Origin: an uncultured archaeon
Lineage (GTDB): Archaea; Nanobdellota; Nanobdellia; Pacearchaeales; GW2011-AR1
Length of the DNA: 41,507 bases
Reading direction: 5' to 3'
Assembly: GCA_903828655.1 (NCBI GenBank)
Contig: CAIKMX010000052.1
Coordinates: forward strand, 1-41,507
Below the pieces are notes generated by a model that was given only the letters and a program-made list of their open reading frames with translations, was not told the DNA's origin and did not search any database. The position numbers and the translations under genes were made by a program. Of this stretch, positions 40,817-41,507 are shown in pieces. Numbering within the stretch: position 1 is the stretch's first letter; the number at the start of each line of letters is the position of its first letter.

Positions 40817-41132
40817 AATTTATACAAGATGTTTGTGTTTATAAAACTTTTTGCAGAGCAAAAAGTTGGTTTATCCGCTTACAATGTTAAAAAAGTTGCC
40901 AAGTGTGTTAAAAGTTTAGCACTTTCGCAAAAAATCAGGAGAGCGAGAAAATGTGACGAAGTCCATTTTCGAGCGACGTTTGGTAATGTAACAATGCGTT
41001 GACAACATTGGCAGATCAAATTGTTTAAATCTTGGCAGTATAAAACAAAAAACTTAGCCACAACCTTGGAAATAGACATTACCAAAAAGCGAGCCCAAAG
41101 GGCGAGCGTCATTCATTAAAGAATTAAAAACA
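40817..41132. repeat. Intergenic region with dispersed repeat, copy 7
   Basis: A 316-nt region. An inverted core A fragment is at 40896-40910 (TTGCCAAGTGTGTTA). GAAAATG and CATTTTC arms flank a short loop near 40946-40974. A plus-strand core A lies at 40991-41013 (ACAATGCGTTGACAACATTG, then GCA). Core C is at 41051-41095, ending TTACCAAAAAGCGAGCC, followed by GGGCGAGCG at 41100-41108. It lies between tRNA-Trp and the coiled-coil gene. Confidence 0.6.
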
Positions 41133-41216
41133 TGGGACCAGGAGGATTTGAACCCCCAACGGCTGGGTTCTCCAAAGAGTCTGGAGCCAGCAAGTTTACC
41201 ATTAGCCTATGATCCC
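41133..41216 (-). tRNA. tRNA-Trp (CCA) with probable 13-nt intron
   Basis: On the minus strand the acceptor GGGATCA pairs with TGGTCCC, discriminator A. The T arm is GGGGG-TTCAAAT-CCTCC. The anticodon stem GCTGG/CCAGC encloses 20 nt, CTCCAG...C, too long for a 7-nt loop. Removing 13 nt at 41168-41180 after position 37 gives the loop CTCCAGC with anticodon CCA. CTCC and GGAG pair to give a bulge-helix-bulge with 3-nt bulges, as archaeal tRNA endonuclease requires. The D arm is weak. Without an intron no anticodon loop with U33 can be drawn. Confidence 0.75.
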
Positions 41217-41434
41217 TCATAATGCACTTCTCGATGGCAATTAGCGCACAATAATATACATTTCTTTATCTCTTTTAAAGCCTTCTCTTTTGAAGAATCC
41301 ATAATCATCCTTCCGATATTACCTTCTTTATTTCCTTCATTGTGGTGAAAATCCAAAGCAGAAATACACTTGTCATAACCACATTTTTGGCATTTACCCC
41401 CCGAAATTTCAATAAACATTTTCTTCCTATTCAT
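41207..41434 (-). CDS. HNH endonuclease-like protein
   Basis: A 75-residue protein of the zinc-finger HNH type. CQKC (Cys15, Cys18) and CANCHREVH (Cys63, Cys66, His67, His71) frame LDFHHNEGN (His30, His31) as the catalytic core. Such single-domain HNH nucleases are common in phages and mobile elements and nick or cut DNA. The TAG stop at 41207-41209 lies inside the tRNA-Trp gene, so its last codons overlap the tRNA 5' end by 10 nt. It starts at ATG 41434. Confidence 0.8.
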   Translation of the reverse strand: MNRKKMFIEISGGKCQKCGYDKCISALDFHHNEGNKEGNIGRMIMDSSKEKALKEIKKCILLCANCHREVHYEGS

Positions 41435-41507
41435 ATGTCTTGACTTTTTATTATTGTAAATTGTCTCGTGATTGTTTATATAATAATTTTTATCTGATCT
41501 TTTTCTA
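41435..41507. other. AT-rich end of window
   Basis: The last 73 nt are AT-rich, with a TTTATATAAT stretch near 41476-41485 that could be the TATA box of a minus- or plus-strand gene. No other feature is visible. Confidence 0.3.

Noticed and set aside
40879-41112. Minus-strand 77-codon frame in repeat copy 7
   Set aside because: It runs through core A and core C sequences only. The protein is not similar in length or frame to those of other copies, and it has no ribosome binding site or domain.
702-41132. The repeats as a CRISPR array
   Set aside because: The cores are scattered over 40 kb, not regularly spaced with unique spacers, and no cas gene is present.
41133-41216. tRNA-Trp locus as a type II (long variable arm) tRNA
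   Set aside because: Using CTCCA/TGGAG as the anticodon stem gives the loop GACTCTT, which lacks U33. Only the intron model gives a normal loop.

Overview
The window is a gene-dense, AT-rich piece of an archaeal chromosome, most probably from a small-genome DPANN lineage (Pacearchaeota/Woesearchaeota-like). Archaeal markers are transcription factor E, NreA with a C-terminal PCNA-binding box, RNase P subunit p30, archaeal-type PheS and PheT, an archaeal-type UMP kinase, a DUF357 protein, an AbrB-PhoU regulator, a two-domain Lrp regulator, TATA-like boxes about 25 nt before start codons, and a tRNA-Trp that fits best with a small bulge-helix-bulge intron. AlaRS (short) and LeuRS are of bacterial/CPR type, which suggests old inter-domain transfer. 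No rRNA, CRISPR array or complete transposase was seen. The lineage assignment is inference.

Layout. 0-6.4 kb: small membrane protein, DUF1284-like protein, nreA, a HAD phosphatase, a tight minus-strand operon tfe / deoxyribosyltransferase-like / rhomboid / SpoIIM, and two low-complexity coiled-coil proteins. 6.4-10.9 kb: pyrimidine cluster, with pyrC and a fused pyrD-pyrK on the minus strand, divergent from pyrE-pyrF on the plus strand. The UMP kinase that follows in the pathway is at 38 kb. 11-19.4 kb: alaS, several uncharacterised genes, small membrane proteins (PLDc_N, DUF1003), an MBL hydrolase and leuS. 19.4-25.7 kb: a run of minus-strand membrane-associated genes that includes two clear paralogues, a broken NYN-domain gene, a double Lrp regulator, a MATE exporter, a DUF2283 protein and a GNAT enzyme. 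25.7-30.4 kb: ASCH protein, EF-Tu domain-II-like protein, tRNA-Thr, PHP phosphoesterase, AbrB-PhoU and a protein with a metallothionein-like head. 30.4-36.2 kb: pheS - MazG - MazG - pheT operon and a Kef-type antiporter. 36.2-41.5 kb: zinc-ribbon protein, RNase P p30, UMP kinase, a third MazG-like protein, DUF357, a stand-alone N-domain of a secretion ATPase, tRNA-Trp and an HNH endonuclease.

The most unusual feature is a dispersed non-coding repeat family. All six intergenic gaps longer than about 240 bp carry permuted, partly inverted, decayed copies of the same short modules: core A CCGTTGACATCTTTGGCAA, core B CTCCACACATGTTACCTAA, core C ending TTACCAAAAAGCGAGCG, and core D AAAATGCTTAACAACAAA. 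A seventh copy lies inside the broken NYN gene. I do not recognise this family. It may be a decayed small mobile element or a structured RNA family.

All calls were made by reading the sequence and translations; no database search was run.
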